Assembly: GCA_963281255.1 (NCBI GenBank)
Contig: OY725495.1
Location: 806,001-870,000 of the forward strand
From: Aphrocallistes beatrix
Taxonomy: Eukaryota > Porifera > Hexactinellida > Sceptrulophora > Aphrocallistidae
Length of the DNA: 64,000 nt
Direction of reading: 5' to 3'
The notes under the pieces: generated by a model
Databases searched by the model: none
Seen by the model: only the letters and a program-made list of their open reading frames with translations
What the model was told of the DNA's origin: nothing
Program-made: the position numbers and the translations under genes
Part shown: in pieces, positions 42,886-52,427 of the stretch
How the letters are laid out: each line of letters starts with the position of its first letter
Numbering within the stretch: the first letter of the stretch is position 1

Positions 42886-43705
42886 TTTGAATAAGTATTC
42901 AAATGAGCTAGTTTATTCTCAAGGATGTTTTTATCACAAATTTATACGTATCAAGTTTTTGACTGTTTTTCCAGTTTATTTATTAGTATGCGTTATCATC
43001 AAATATTTATTTCGGATTTTCTATTTTTAGTACAGCTCTTAGTATAGAGATCCTATTCACATGGACGTTATACAACGTCGTTCCTTCGTCCGTCCAGTCC
43101 TTGAGGAAGTTAATGAACCGATTTTTATCAAATTGTAACACCATTTCTTATTTGGTGTAGATTTGTACCTGATGTAACGATTATTCAATTTTTTGCAGCT
43201 CAATGCGTTAGATAATTATTGACTTCCTAAAACTCTAAAATGAATATTCACCTGAATTAGAATATTCACAATCTGTATCTTTCCAGTCACTTACGTAGTG
43301 GAGCTACACTATTGGTATGTTGACCGACATTTTTGTAGCTTGGCGTAGTCAACATTAATATTTTAGATTTCCATTCTGAACTCCTAAAACTTCAACGATT
43401 ATTGCTTAGTTATTTATCTCGTAGTGCGTAATATTAATCTTAATATGAATTAGCAAAAGAATTTCAAATATTTGGCCCCTGTCTCATGATGTACTCAATA
43501 TGGTAAGGAATTATCAATAGATGATACAATCGCAATTATTTTCTGCCCACCTAAGTAGATAGTGATCATTTTTTTGGGTTTGACTTGTCCCCGTTGATGA
43601 TATTCCATACTAACTTGATTGGATATATTGATAATTTGACCCAAAATTTCCTGTCCCCGGCACTATCACTATATTCGATATATACTGTATTACTCTTAGC
43701 AGCTA
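42886..43705. other. Intergenic NHL-A to TFIP11 stub, unit 3
   Basis: Homologous to 35968-36631. Family-4 repeat at 43025-43195. A ~135-bp stretch at 43553-43690 (AGATAGTGATCATTTTTTTG to TACTGTAT), not seen in unit 2, interrupts the sequence before ACTCTTAGCAGCTAATG. Confidence 0.55.
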
Positions 43706-43765
43706 ATGAATTTTGGAGATGATATAACATTGTCTTCTCTATCAACATACACCTCAATTCAAGTA
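43706..43765 (+). pseudogene. TFIP11 5' stub, unit 3
   Basis: GCAGCTAATGAATTTTGGAG then GATGATATAACATTGTCTTC: same stub as 36632, with a 4-base loss (TTGT) that shifts the frame after codon 6. No other part of TFIP11 follows. Confidence 0.8.
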
Positions 43766-43979
43766 ACTAGCCAAATGATGGTTTGACCATCATTTGCGAT
43801 TCAAAACCAGCTGACCAGCAAAGTGATTTAAAATATAAAGTTACCCCAGTTTTCCTCCTCCTTTATGATCCAATCGCCACCCAGACATCCCACAAATACG
43901 CCAGAATACCGAGTGAGTAGTCTAGTCTGAGTCAATTATTAATCCTTAAATAAGTCCCACTGTACTAGATGAGACTCAC

Positions 43980-44250
43980 TTGGTATTCCGGTGCATTTGT
44001 GTACCGTAGGTACTCCTCTCGACCACTCTAGATAGTGTCCTAGCACCTGCTACCACTTCGTACTGTCCGTCTGACTCCAGACACTCCTCATCCTGTGTCC
44101 CTCTCAGACTTGCATAGACATGCCTAGTCTATGCATTCCTGAGGATCTGGTATCCTAGCAACGCCTTTGTGTCCGTAGGCAGGAGTGCCACTTGGAGGGA
44201 TCTCGTGGGGTGACTGGTAGATTCCTTTGAGTGAAGTATTTGAATTCTGA
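43980..44250 (-). other. Possible exon remnant of an unidentified gene
   Basis: On the minus strand a protein-like sequence reads SLQVALLPTDTKALLGYQIL then RNA and a stop. It resumes one frame over as RHVYASLRGTQDEECLESDG and QYEVVAGARTLSRVVERSTY, ending NTK just before GTGAGT (a donor consensus at 43974-43979). GC content is higher than around it. I do not recognise the protein. Caution: the GTGAGT lies within an inverted repeat arm, so it may not be a real donor. Confidence 0.25.
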
Positions 44251-44597
44251 TCAAGGTGCTAGATCAGTTTCACAACACCCAAAAGGAATCCTCTTTCTAT
44301 CCTTCAATAGGGAAGTGAATGATACGAATTAACCAATCACTTTTCAGCGTTTAATTAAGCCGTCTCAAATGTCTGTGACGAACAAACCTCGTGAAACTAT
44401 TGGAATTCCTTATTTGTGATAGATCAGAAATTCTGAGAAGCTTGTAACTCCAAATTCTGAACAACAGAGTTTCCCTTTTAGTTTGAGACTAGTTACATGT
44501 GAGTTCCTCCTTTGCTCCATGTACGTATATGATAGCGTTCAAGAGCGTTTCGATCTGAATGGAATTAAGCATAACTGAAAGTCATTATGCAACCATT

Positions 44598-44709
44598 AAA
44601 ACCCTACTTGGACTTGGGGTACAAGGTATAAATTGAAAATTCCCACTTTCATTTTCACTTTCAATTAACTTTCACTTTCACTTCAACATTCCGAGTCCAA
44701 GTAGGGTTT
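44598..44709. mobile_element. ~110-bp MITE absent from the unit 2 paralogue
   Basis: AAACCCTACTTGGACT on the left and AGTCCAAGTAGGGTTT on the right form perfect 16-bp terminal inverted repeats, flanked by TTA. The interior repeats TTTCACTTTCA. The paralogous site at 37545-37565 reads through without it, so it inserted after the NHL-B duplication or was lost from unit 2. A 3-bp TTA/TAA duplication fits PIF/Harbinger-type elements. Confidence 0.85.
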
Positions 44710-44935
44710 AATCTGGATAGGACAAATACAATTAATCTTCCTTTCTAAAACTGAAACTTTACTCGCAAACAAAAAACAAGACACAACAACTTCCATGCTC
44801 ACATCCTCCTAACCACTTCACACTTTCACTTCCAATGCCACATCTCATTCCAATACTCATACAACCAGATATCATATAAATACATTCTCATCAACTTGTG
44901 TTCTATCTAACAAAACGACACAATTCTAACACGTA

Positions 44936-46101
44936 ATGGCGTCAAGATTCCAACAAATGAATCCAACCAACAATCCACTGGACAAATTTATAAAAGTGGA
45001 AGAAGAGATCCGAACGTACTTCGACACCATTATCAGTGTAGTGACCATCAGAAGAGATGAGCTGCTCCAGCAACTCAACGATCTGAAGCAGGACTACCTG
45101 AGCAAGGAGGATCTGAGGAAGAAACTTGTCCAGGGGTTGGAAAAGATTATCGGAGGGCTTGACGATATGAGTGTTCATCAAAATCCAAATTTGAAACTCC
45201 ACGAAGAAAATATCAACAGAACGAAAGAAGAACTGAAAAAGGCTGAACAACCAACTCCCGTCCCTGTCCCTCACTTCAGCTCAGATCTCCAATCTCTCCT
45301 GCAACAGCTGAAGAGGATAGGAACTGTTCATGAAATGAGAAGACTCTACTCTGACAAACTGGAACCTGTCAGGAGTATCATCGGGAAGAAAGGAGAGTTC
45401 AACTATCCTCATGGCGTCAGAATAGATGGAGAGAAGATCTATGTCTGTGATAGCAGCAACAGCAGAGTTCAAGTATTCTCTAACGACGGCAAATTCCTAA
45501 CAGAATTTGGTAAGGGACAGATAGATTTTCTTTATGACATAGCACTGTGTGATAAATGGGCGTTTGTAAGCGATATGATACAAAATACAGTTGCAAAATT
45601 CCAAATATCTAATTTTAAGTTAATTAATAAGAGTGTGAAGGAATGCTTAGTTACCCTAGAGGTCTAGCAGTGGATTGGAATGTTGTGTTAGTTGCAGATT
45701 ATTATAACCACAGAATAGCAGTTCTGAGTTTAGATTTACAATATTTAAGAGAGATGGGAAGAGGAAAGCTTAAATTTGCATGTGATGTAAAAACTTTTTC
45801 AAACAAAATATTTGTAGCTAATAAAAATAGCTCTCCTAATATCCATGTATTCTCAAAATCAGCTGATCTGTTGTACAGTATGACAAGTGTGAAAAGTGGA
45901 ACATTGGCAGATATGTTTCTGTGTTTAGATCAGTTTAGTAATATTCTAATTAGCAATGCAGAAGATAACTCAATACAAATATTTACGTCAGAAGGACAGT
46001 TAATACATTCCATTCAGTGTGGAGGATCTCCTATGGGAATAGCAGTGGCTAATAATAATACTATTGTGTGTACTATTGATAATTCAGTTAAATTCTATTA
46101 A
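44936..46101 (+). pseudogene. Coiled-coil/NHL protein NHL-B, unit 3, one frameshift
   Basis: Open for 243 codons: MASRFQQMNPTNNPLDKFIK, a coiled coil (about 15-115, with TIRRDELLQQLNDLKQDYL), a Pro-rich link (EQPTPVPVPHF) and the first NHL blades (NYPHGVRIDGEKIYVCDSSN; FLYDIALCDKWAFVSD). One base is missing near 45638 (AGTGTGAAGG versus AGTGTAGAAGG in unit 2), which leads to a stop in TLEV. The remaining 152 codons (SYPRGLAVDWNVVLVADYYN to VKFY) are open in another frame up to TAA 46099. The expected full protein would be about 388 residues. A sequencing error at one base is possible; otherwise the product lacks half the propeller. Confidence 0.8.
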
Positions 46102-46594
46102 CATTGATATGCAACTTTTTGTGTATTTCTTATATTTTTTTCTCAATTTGATATTGTCATTATTATTTGTGAGTGTCAATTAACGAACTATTTCATTTTT
46201 ATTTGCCACTTCTTTTCGCGAACATTCTTAGTCTGAAGATAATTTTAAATAATCGATTGCTAGCATTTGAATAATTCCCTATACTCACTCATATTATGTA
46301 TAAGTACTCCACGATTACAGTTCACAGCTGAGAACTCCTTACTAATACTAATATGTCGTCCTTGTTGGCTGATGGTCCATATAAGGAACACAAGAGCATA
46401 AGCTCGGGAGAGGATTGGTAAGACTTGGGACAGAACTAAGGATTGGAGGCCATTTCGTGAAACTAGTATTATGAGTAACAGAAGATAATACTTTTCTCAG
46501 TGGGACTTATTTGAGTAATAACTGAGCCAGACTATGCTCACTTGGTATCAGGGGCAGTCACACAGGAATTTTCCAAACCGGGGCGAGGCGGGGC
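46102..46594. other. Intergenic
   Basis: AT-rich, with ACTGAGCCAGACTATGCTCA and GTGGGACTTATTTGAG-type phrases (46500-46555) that resemble the inverted pair at 43900-43990. No gene. Confidence 0.45.
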
Positions 46595-46853
46595 AAATTT
46601 TTCATACTTGTACAATGATTTCTATTGTGATAGTATAGTCATTTATTTTGTATAGAAAAGGTGTGAAAAATTGTTTTCCATTTTTTTTGCAGAGATGTGA
46701 AAATTTCGCTTAGATCTTGGAACTTAATCGTAGTCATATCATTTGACACCTACATGCCAATTTTCACACCTCTATGACTTCCCAATTCTTCAATCAATTC
46801 GGACAAACACATAAAATAAATAAATAAAAATCCTAGCATTTTAATATATAAGA
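46595..46853. mobile_element. Family-2 MITE directly upstream of NHL-A unit 4
   Basis: Ends GTTTGTCC..., ...TTTTAATATATAAGA as in the 4302 element. CAATTCTTCAATCAATTCGG and GACACCTACATGCCAATTTT are family-2 arms. GGTGTGAAAAATTGTTTTCC links it to 17047-17240. Its right end abuts ACTCCTGAGAGGGAATACTG, the NHL-A leader, cutting off the CCAATATATCCTG sequence that precedes units 1-3. Confidence 0.85.
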
Positions 46854-46921
46854 TACTCCTGAGAGGGAATACTGATCTATTTCAATGCTTCATTTCTTGT
46901 AGATATTATTTTAGTTTTGTT

Positions 46922-48174
46922 ATGGCCACAGTTCTGCCAATTCCTTCTGAAGAAATGAGATTCGAGAACCAAGTCGCTAAAGTAAAGAGTGAAATTGAAT
47001 CTCGTTTCCGTGAACTAATGAACTGTGTGAGAGAGAGGGAAAGAGAACTTTTGAACGAATTGGAAGATCTTCTAAATACTTACAAGAGAGAGAGAGATAA
47101 ACACAAACAATCTCTCTCAGAACTTGAAACGGGATTGAATTTTGCGAAAGAAAATTTCAAATCAAATGATCTCAAACAATTTCAAGATTCTATAATCAAA
47201 CAAACGACAGAAAAACAGAAAGAATTTGTATCTCAGTTCCGATCGAAAAATATCAGTCTCGACTTTGACAGGAAAATATTGGAGTTAGCTGGTACCATTG
47301 GACGACTTAATGTTACTAACTCTACTGCTGTAGTATCTAGCCTACCTGTAGTAGATTATATTGGAAAAGTGACTCCTGTACTCAGTATAGGAGAAACACA
47401 AGGGAGTAAAGAAGGACAATTCAATTTTCCTTATGGAATAGCAATACACTACCAGACTGGTAAAGTCTTTGTAGGAGATCATAATAACAACAGGATACAA
47501 GTATTTGATGAAGATGGAAAGTATTTGTTCAAGTTTGGAGATAGAGATGGAGATGGAGATGGTAAGATGGAGTATCCTCATTATATTGCTGTATCCCAAA
47601 ACAAAGTGTTTGTAGCTCAATTCGGAGTTCATTGGTTGTTAGTTTACAATTTAAATGGAACATTTCTCGAACAGATAGGAACTCCAGGGAATGGAGAAGG
47701 ACAATTTAACGAACCACATGGCATTACTATCAATGAATCGAATGGAGATATATTTGTGTGTGACTCTTATAATAACCGTGTCCAGATATTTTCAAAAGAT
47801 TTACTATTCAAGTCTCAGTTTGGACATAAAATACTGAAGTATCCTTGTGTCATAAAACTAACTAACGAGTGTATTATGTACTGTGCTCCTCTAAGCCCTT
47901 CCTCTATTCTTTCAACTACGATCTAACTCAGGTACATAATTCTGTTTCCAATTCTATCTCCAAACATTTGAAGATGTCCTATTCATTTTGCATAGATGGT
48001 GCTGGTAACTTTATTATTGCAGATTATAAAGGAAGCTTTATTGTTCTATTCAATCAAGAAGGAGATTTAGTTCATAAAATTACTAATAGCATACAAGGTC
48101 CATTTGGTATCTCAGTAGATGCAAGAGGGAGAATCATCGTTGTAGGTGACAACCATCGTGTTCTGTTCTTCTAG
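46922..48174 (+). pseudogene. Coiled-coil/NHL protein NHL-A, unit 4, frameshifted
   Basis: Matches NHL-A of units 1-3 over its whole length. Open for 334 codons, then a one-base deletion near 47874 (GAGTGTATTATG; other copies GAGTGTATTTATG) at codon ~317 shifts the frame, and translation ends at 47926 inside blade 4. Blades 4-6 continue in the original frame from 47869 to TAG 48172. The loop after blade 1 has an extra GDGDG duplication. Upstream sequence beyond the leader has been replaced by a MITE. Probably inactive; a single-base sequencing error is the alternative. Confidence 0.85.
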
Positions 48175-48987
48175 TTTGAATAAGTATTAAAATGAGCTAG
48201 TTTATTCTCAAGGATGTTTTTGTCACAAATTTATACTATTACTGATTCTGTTATTATTTATTAATCTTTATGACATCAGTTTATTCCTGTCTATTTTTTC
48301 TGTGGATTATTATGATATATTAATTTCAGATTTTGTATTTTTTGCTGCTCTCATTATGGCAAATTTCTCATTGACATGGATGGTGTACGAAGTCCTTTTT
48401 CCATCCGTCTAGTCTTGTTGAGCTAGTTTCTGTAACTATTTTACCAAACTTATAGCAGAAATTTCTTATATGGTATAGATTTGTACCTGTTGTAACGATT
48501 ATTCATATTTCCACACCTCAATGCGTTAGATAATTCATAATTAACTGGAGTCCTAAAACCCTAAAACGAGAATCTTCACAATGCGTATCTCTCAAACCAC
48601 TTCATGGTGCTTCAATTTCGGTTTGTTGATCAACTTTTTTTGTAGCATGCCGGAATCAACGATAATATTTATTCCTCCACTCTGAACACCAAAACTTCAT
48701 TGATTATTGCTCAGTTATTTATCCCGTTATCCACAATATTAATCTTAATATCCATTGATTCCCGGTTTAAGCCATTTTGGGCGGGAAAGCCATAAAAATT
48801 CGGGGTATTTACTATAAATAGCAAAAACCTCATGCCATCCGGGGGATTATTAATAAAAGAATGTCAAGATATTTTGGCCATGTCTCATGATGGACTCAAT
48901 ACGGTTAGGATTATTTCAATAGATGATACAATACACCATTATTTTCTATTTTATACTCACCTAAATATCGTTCACTCTTAGCAGCTA
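48175..48987. other. Intergenic NHL-A to TFIP11, unit 4
   Basis: Family-4 repeat at 48340-48510. At 48750-48855 a repeat (CCCGGTTTAAGCCATTTTGG, GCGGGAAAGCC, TTTACTATAAATAG) is the reverse of the hAT-like one at 12345-12425. TACTCACC and TCTTAGCAG before the TFIP11 start mirror the branch point and acceptor of unit 1. Confidence 0.6.
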
Positions 48988-51312
48988 ATGAATTTTGAGG
49001 ATGATGGTAACATTGACTTCTCTATCAGCCAACAAGATTTGGAGGAAGCTCTGGACCCTGTGAGTACAGGTGTGAAAAAACTTAGAAAACAGACGAGAGA
49101 GCAGCGGATCTACGGAGTATGGGCTAACAGCTCCGGTTCAGAAGAAGAGGCTAGCTTCTCGAGTGAGAGACATCACGGCAAGAGGAAGAAGGACTACTCT
49201 GCTCCTGTCTCATTCGTGAACTCGAATATTGGTAGTGTGGACACGGGGAGGAATGTGAGCAGGAGAGAGAGGCGTGACTATCCGCGTGCATCTACCTCCA
49301 CCAGATCCAATAGCAACATTGGAAGCTGGGAGAAGTATACGAAAGGCTTTGGCAGCAAGATGCTCCAGATGATGGGCTACAAAGAAGGGCAGGGACTGGG
49401 ACCAGATGGCAGCGGAATAGTGGAGCCGATCAAGGTACAAGGGAAACAGAACAGAGTGTGTCTAGACTCTACTCAGCCACAACTCCCCCAACCAATGTTT
49501 CCAGAGAACGTAACTGAGACAGAGAGTGTACTGGAGCAGCAGATACAGAAGAAGGACAGGTGGAAGAAGAACAGGTCTGAAGCAAGACTGGCAGACAGGA
49601 GTCGATTCAAGAGTGTGAATGAAGTGATGGAGTCTGCCAAGTATCCTCGTAAGCTGAGTAAGCCCAAGCCTCAGTCCTTTCTCTCCTCAGATCGTCCCGA
49701 AGTGAAGACTAAGGTGATCAACATGACAGGGCCCGAGTGCCAGGAGTTCGACAGCTTGGAAGAGTACGTGCAGAAGTCAGGCCGGAAGAGAGAGGTCGAC
49801 TTCCTACCAGAGCTGGCGCAGAACGTGGACCTACTGGTGGAGAACACTGAGAGTAGCATCGTGAAGCTGAACAGACAGATGGAGTATGACAGTGACATGC
49901 TAGTGCAGCTGAAGCACGAACGGAGTGAACTGGAGTTGAAGAGGGCTGCTTCAAGCAACAAACTCTCTCACATGAGCAAGCTGCTCCAAACCCTGGAGAT
50001 GATAGAGCAGAGGTCTCTCTCTGGCATCATCGACTTAGAGATGTGCCAGCAATGGTTCAGAGACTTGTTGGCCGATTTCTCAGCGGAGTACACACAAATG
50101 CGGGTCTGCCTCCTCGCACGTCCGATCGTCTTCCCTCTCATTCAGAAGGAGATTTCGGACTGGGATCTGGTCCGTGACCCGACCGACGAAGCGGTCCAGT
50201 CCCTCTTTCAGACCTGGAGGGAGCTGCTGGAGGTAGAGCCACTCCCATCTCCGGGACAGACCGTGTACGAGCAACTCTTGCTCGAGGTCTGGTTACCCAA
50301 GTTCGCCTCTCACCTCAGTGCCCAATCTCTCCGCCAGCCGCTGCCACTTATCCAGCTGCTGGAGGCGTGGCGCGACCACTTCACACCTCTCATCTCATCC
50401 CAGATAGAGCTGCATCTCGTGGTCCCTGCCCTCAGGAGAGAGATCGGCTGTTGGGACCCTACACAGGACAGACAGCCACTGCACTACTGGGTGCACCCGT
50501 GGCTGTCCATCACACGACAGGGTCTGGAGTCTGTGTATCCGGACATCCGACGCAAACTGTCCGCTGCCCTCATGCAATGGCATCCCTCAGACCCTTCCGC
50601 CTACCACGTGATCAAACCATGGATGGGCGTGTTCAGTCAGGGCGAGTTCGCGGCTTTCCTCGCTACTGCCATCCTACCGAAGCTCAGCGTAGCGCTGCAG
50701 CATCTGGTCGTAGACCCGAGCGACCAGAAACTAGAACCGTTCTCTGACACGATGCGGTGGAGAGACCTCCTCACCACTTCGCAACTCTCCGACCTTCTCT
50801 GCCATCAGTTCTTCCCCAAGTGGCTGTGTGTCCTGGACTCCTGGCTCTCCTCCACGCCGGACTTCCACGAGGTATCTCGCTGGTATCTGGGCTGGAAAGA
50901 GAGGTTTGATTCTGAGTTGCTCAACTATCCTCCGATACAGCAGAACTTCCTACGAGCTCTAGACATGATGAACTCAGCCGTGAAATGGAATCCCAGCACT
51001 TGTCTCCGAGAAGACATATCTCGGTTCACAATAGAAGAGCGTCAGTCTTCGTTTCCTCACAGCATCCAGCCACAAACGCGAACTCTCCCTCTCCATCCCA
51101 CTCCAGAACTCTCGTTCAGAGAGATGCTGCAGAAGTATGCGCAGAGAGATGACATCGTATACATTCCTCTGAACAAGCAAGGTCCCAAGGGTAACTTCCT
51201 CTACAAGTTCGGGATATGCACCATCTTCATCGAGAAGAATGTTATATTCACTGCTAAGGACAATTCCTGGTTGCCTATTTCCATTGACGATCTCCTGGCC
51301 ACTTGCAATTAA
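48988..51312 (+). CDS. TFIP11: TFIP11 / Ntr1-like spliceosome disassembly factor, unit 4
   Basis: A 774-residue copy almost identical to the unit 1 gene (24940). Seen differences are about ten substitutions plus two extra residues near the C-terminus (RTLPLHPTPELS versus RTLHPTPELS). Domains are the same: TIP N-terminal part 1-105, G-patch ~118-163, GCFC-like region ~370-660. Substitutions fall mostly in the linkers (for example positions 46, 81-83 and 105) and none hits a Gly of the G-patch. Both copies are therefore likely functional. AATAAA at 51334. Splice acceptor TTAGCAG just before the ATG. As an essential general splicing factor, two intact copies plus fragments in one region is unusual. 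Confidence 0.95.
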   Translation: MNFEDDGNIDFSISQQDLEEALDPVSTGVKKLRKQTREQRIYGVWANSSGSEEEASFSSERHHGKRKKDYSAPVSFVNSNIGSVDTGRNVSRRERRDYPRASTSTRSNSNIGSWEKYTKGFGSKMLQMMGYKEGQGLGPDGSGIVEPIKVQGKQNRVCLDSTQPQLPQPMFPENVTETESVLEQQIQKKDRWKKNRSEARLADRSRFKSVNEVMESAKYPRKLSKPKPQSFLSSDRPEVKTKVINMTGPECQEFDSLEEYVQKSGRKREVDFLPELAQNVDLLVENTESSIVKLNRQMEYDSDMLVQLKHERSELELKRAASSNKLSHMSKLLQTLEMIEQRSLSGIIDLEMCQQWFRDLLADFSAEYTQMRVCLLARPIVFPLIQKEISDWDLVRDPTDEAVQSLFQTWRELLEVEPLPSPGQTVYEQLLLEVWLPKFASHLSAQSLRQPLPLIQLLEAWRDHFTPLISSQIELHLVVPALRREIGCWDPTQDRQPLHYWVHPWLSITRQGLESVYPDIRRKLSAALMQWHPSDPSAYHVIKPWMGVFSQGEFAAFLATAILPKLSVALQHLVVDPSDQKLEPFSDTMRWRDLLTTSQLSDLLCHQFFPKWLCVLDSWLSSTPDFHEVSRWYLGWKERFDSELLNYPPIQQNFLRALDMMNSAVKWNPSTCLREDISRFTIEERQSSFPHSIQPQTRTLPLHPTPELSFREMLQKYAQRDDIVYIPLNKQGPKGNFLYKFGICTIFIEKNVIFTAKDNSWLPISIDDLLATCN

Positions 51313-52427
51313 ATATATCAATGATGATACTTTAATAAATTGAATTAATCTCTTCTATTATTTATTTTGATTGGGAATTTCAATTTTATGTTCAAATTTT
51401 CCGAATTATATCGATACAATGCTGTCTAAGCAGGGCACTGTTGCATGAAAAAATGCCCCCCCCGTGAAAAAATGCCCCCACCATGGATATTCATGTAATA
51501 TGGGGGGGGACAAAATTTCATGGAGTTAGCGTGAAAAATTGCCCCCCCGTGAAAAAATGCCCCCACCATGGATATTCTTGAGTTTAACACTAAATATTGC
51601 TGATACTATTTATATACGATACATTTATGAAAGTCATTGTTATTACTTCACACGACTAGTTTGTTGATTTGCAATGCTTTAGTAAACGAATAGAAGCCAA
51701 ATAGCATTCAAAATGTTTTGTATAAGCATTGGCATACTTTAGAATATCCATGGTGGGGGGCATTTTTTCACGGGGGGGCAATTTTTCACGCTAACTCCAT
51801 GAAATTTTGCCCCCCCCCCCATATTACATGAATATCCATGGTGGGGGCATTTTTCCATGCAACAGCACTACACACCATAGACTACTTTATATACAAGTAC
51901 TACAGACTGCAGTTCAAGTAGATAACTATTCAATATTGTGCGAATTTTATTAGGATGGCGTCATGATGAGTCAGCAAAAATCAGGATAGAGTGACTCAGT
52001 AACATAACCCTTCGCATGTTTATTCAAGTTGGAAGCACACTCCCGTTAGTGAGGTTTATCTGTCTTATCAGAAATATTTTCTATAATTATTTTCCCAAAA
52101 ATAAAAATGTGACTTATGGCAAGTAAAAAATAAAGGCGAGTAGACCGTGATATTAACGGATTTCTTATTCAGAACTGATTGTGATATAAATGAGAAAAAA
52201 ATTAGAAAAAACCCATAACATAACCGTCAGGGGATTTTGTAATTCACTGATAAGCGCAGAAACGCTGGAACCGTATCGAAACTAATTTAGGTTCCATGGT
52301 ACTGTGTTCTTTATATTTTACCTTTTGTAAATGTAAAGTATATATTTATTCAAAATTAGTATTTAATTCATTAAAGATTCCTTAAAAACTACTTACTCAG
52401 TAGCGTGTAAAATCAGAAGAATTAAAA
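51313..52427. other. Intergenic TFIP11 to zinc-finger-B, unit 4
   Basis: Homologous to 27259-27938 with many small indels, and interrupted by the foldback at 51440-51864. Poly(A) signal at 51334. Confidence 0.6.
51440..51864. mobile_element. 425-bp foldback element with C-rich arms
   Basis: GTTGCATGAAAAAATGCCCC on the left pairs with a complementary GGGGGCATTTTTCCATGCAAC on the right. Each arm (~140 bp) contains CCATGGATATTC, a GGGGGGG run, CATGGAGTTAGCGTGAAAAA and GTGAAAAAATGCCCCCACC twice. The loop (51580-51727) is AT-rich. Flanks carry GCACT on both sides (51435-51439, 51865-51869). The unit 1 paralogue reads across the site without it. Confidence 0.9.

Larger units (their letters stand above)
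43766..44935. other. Intergenic upstream of NHL-B unit 3
   Basis: Inverted pair at 43900-43990 (CCAGAATACCGAGTGAGTAG / GAGACTCACTTGGTATTCCGG). The GC-rich block shared with unit 2 is at 43995-44130, followed by ~180 bases (44131-44325) that unit 2 lacks. A small inserted element is at 44598-44709. TATA box TATAAATA at 44875-44882. Confidence 0.55.
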
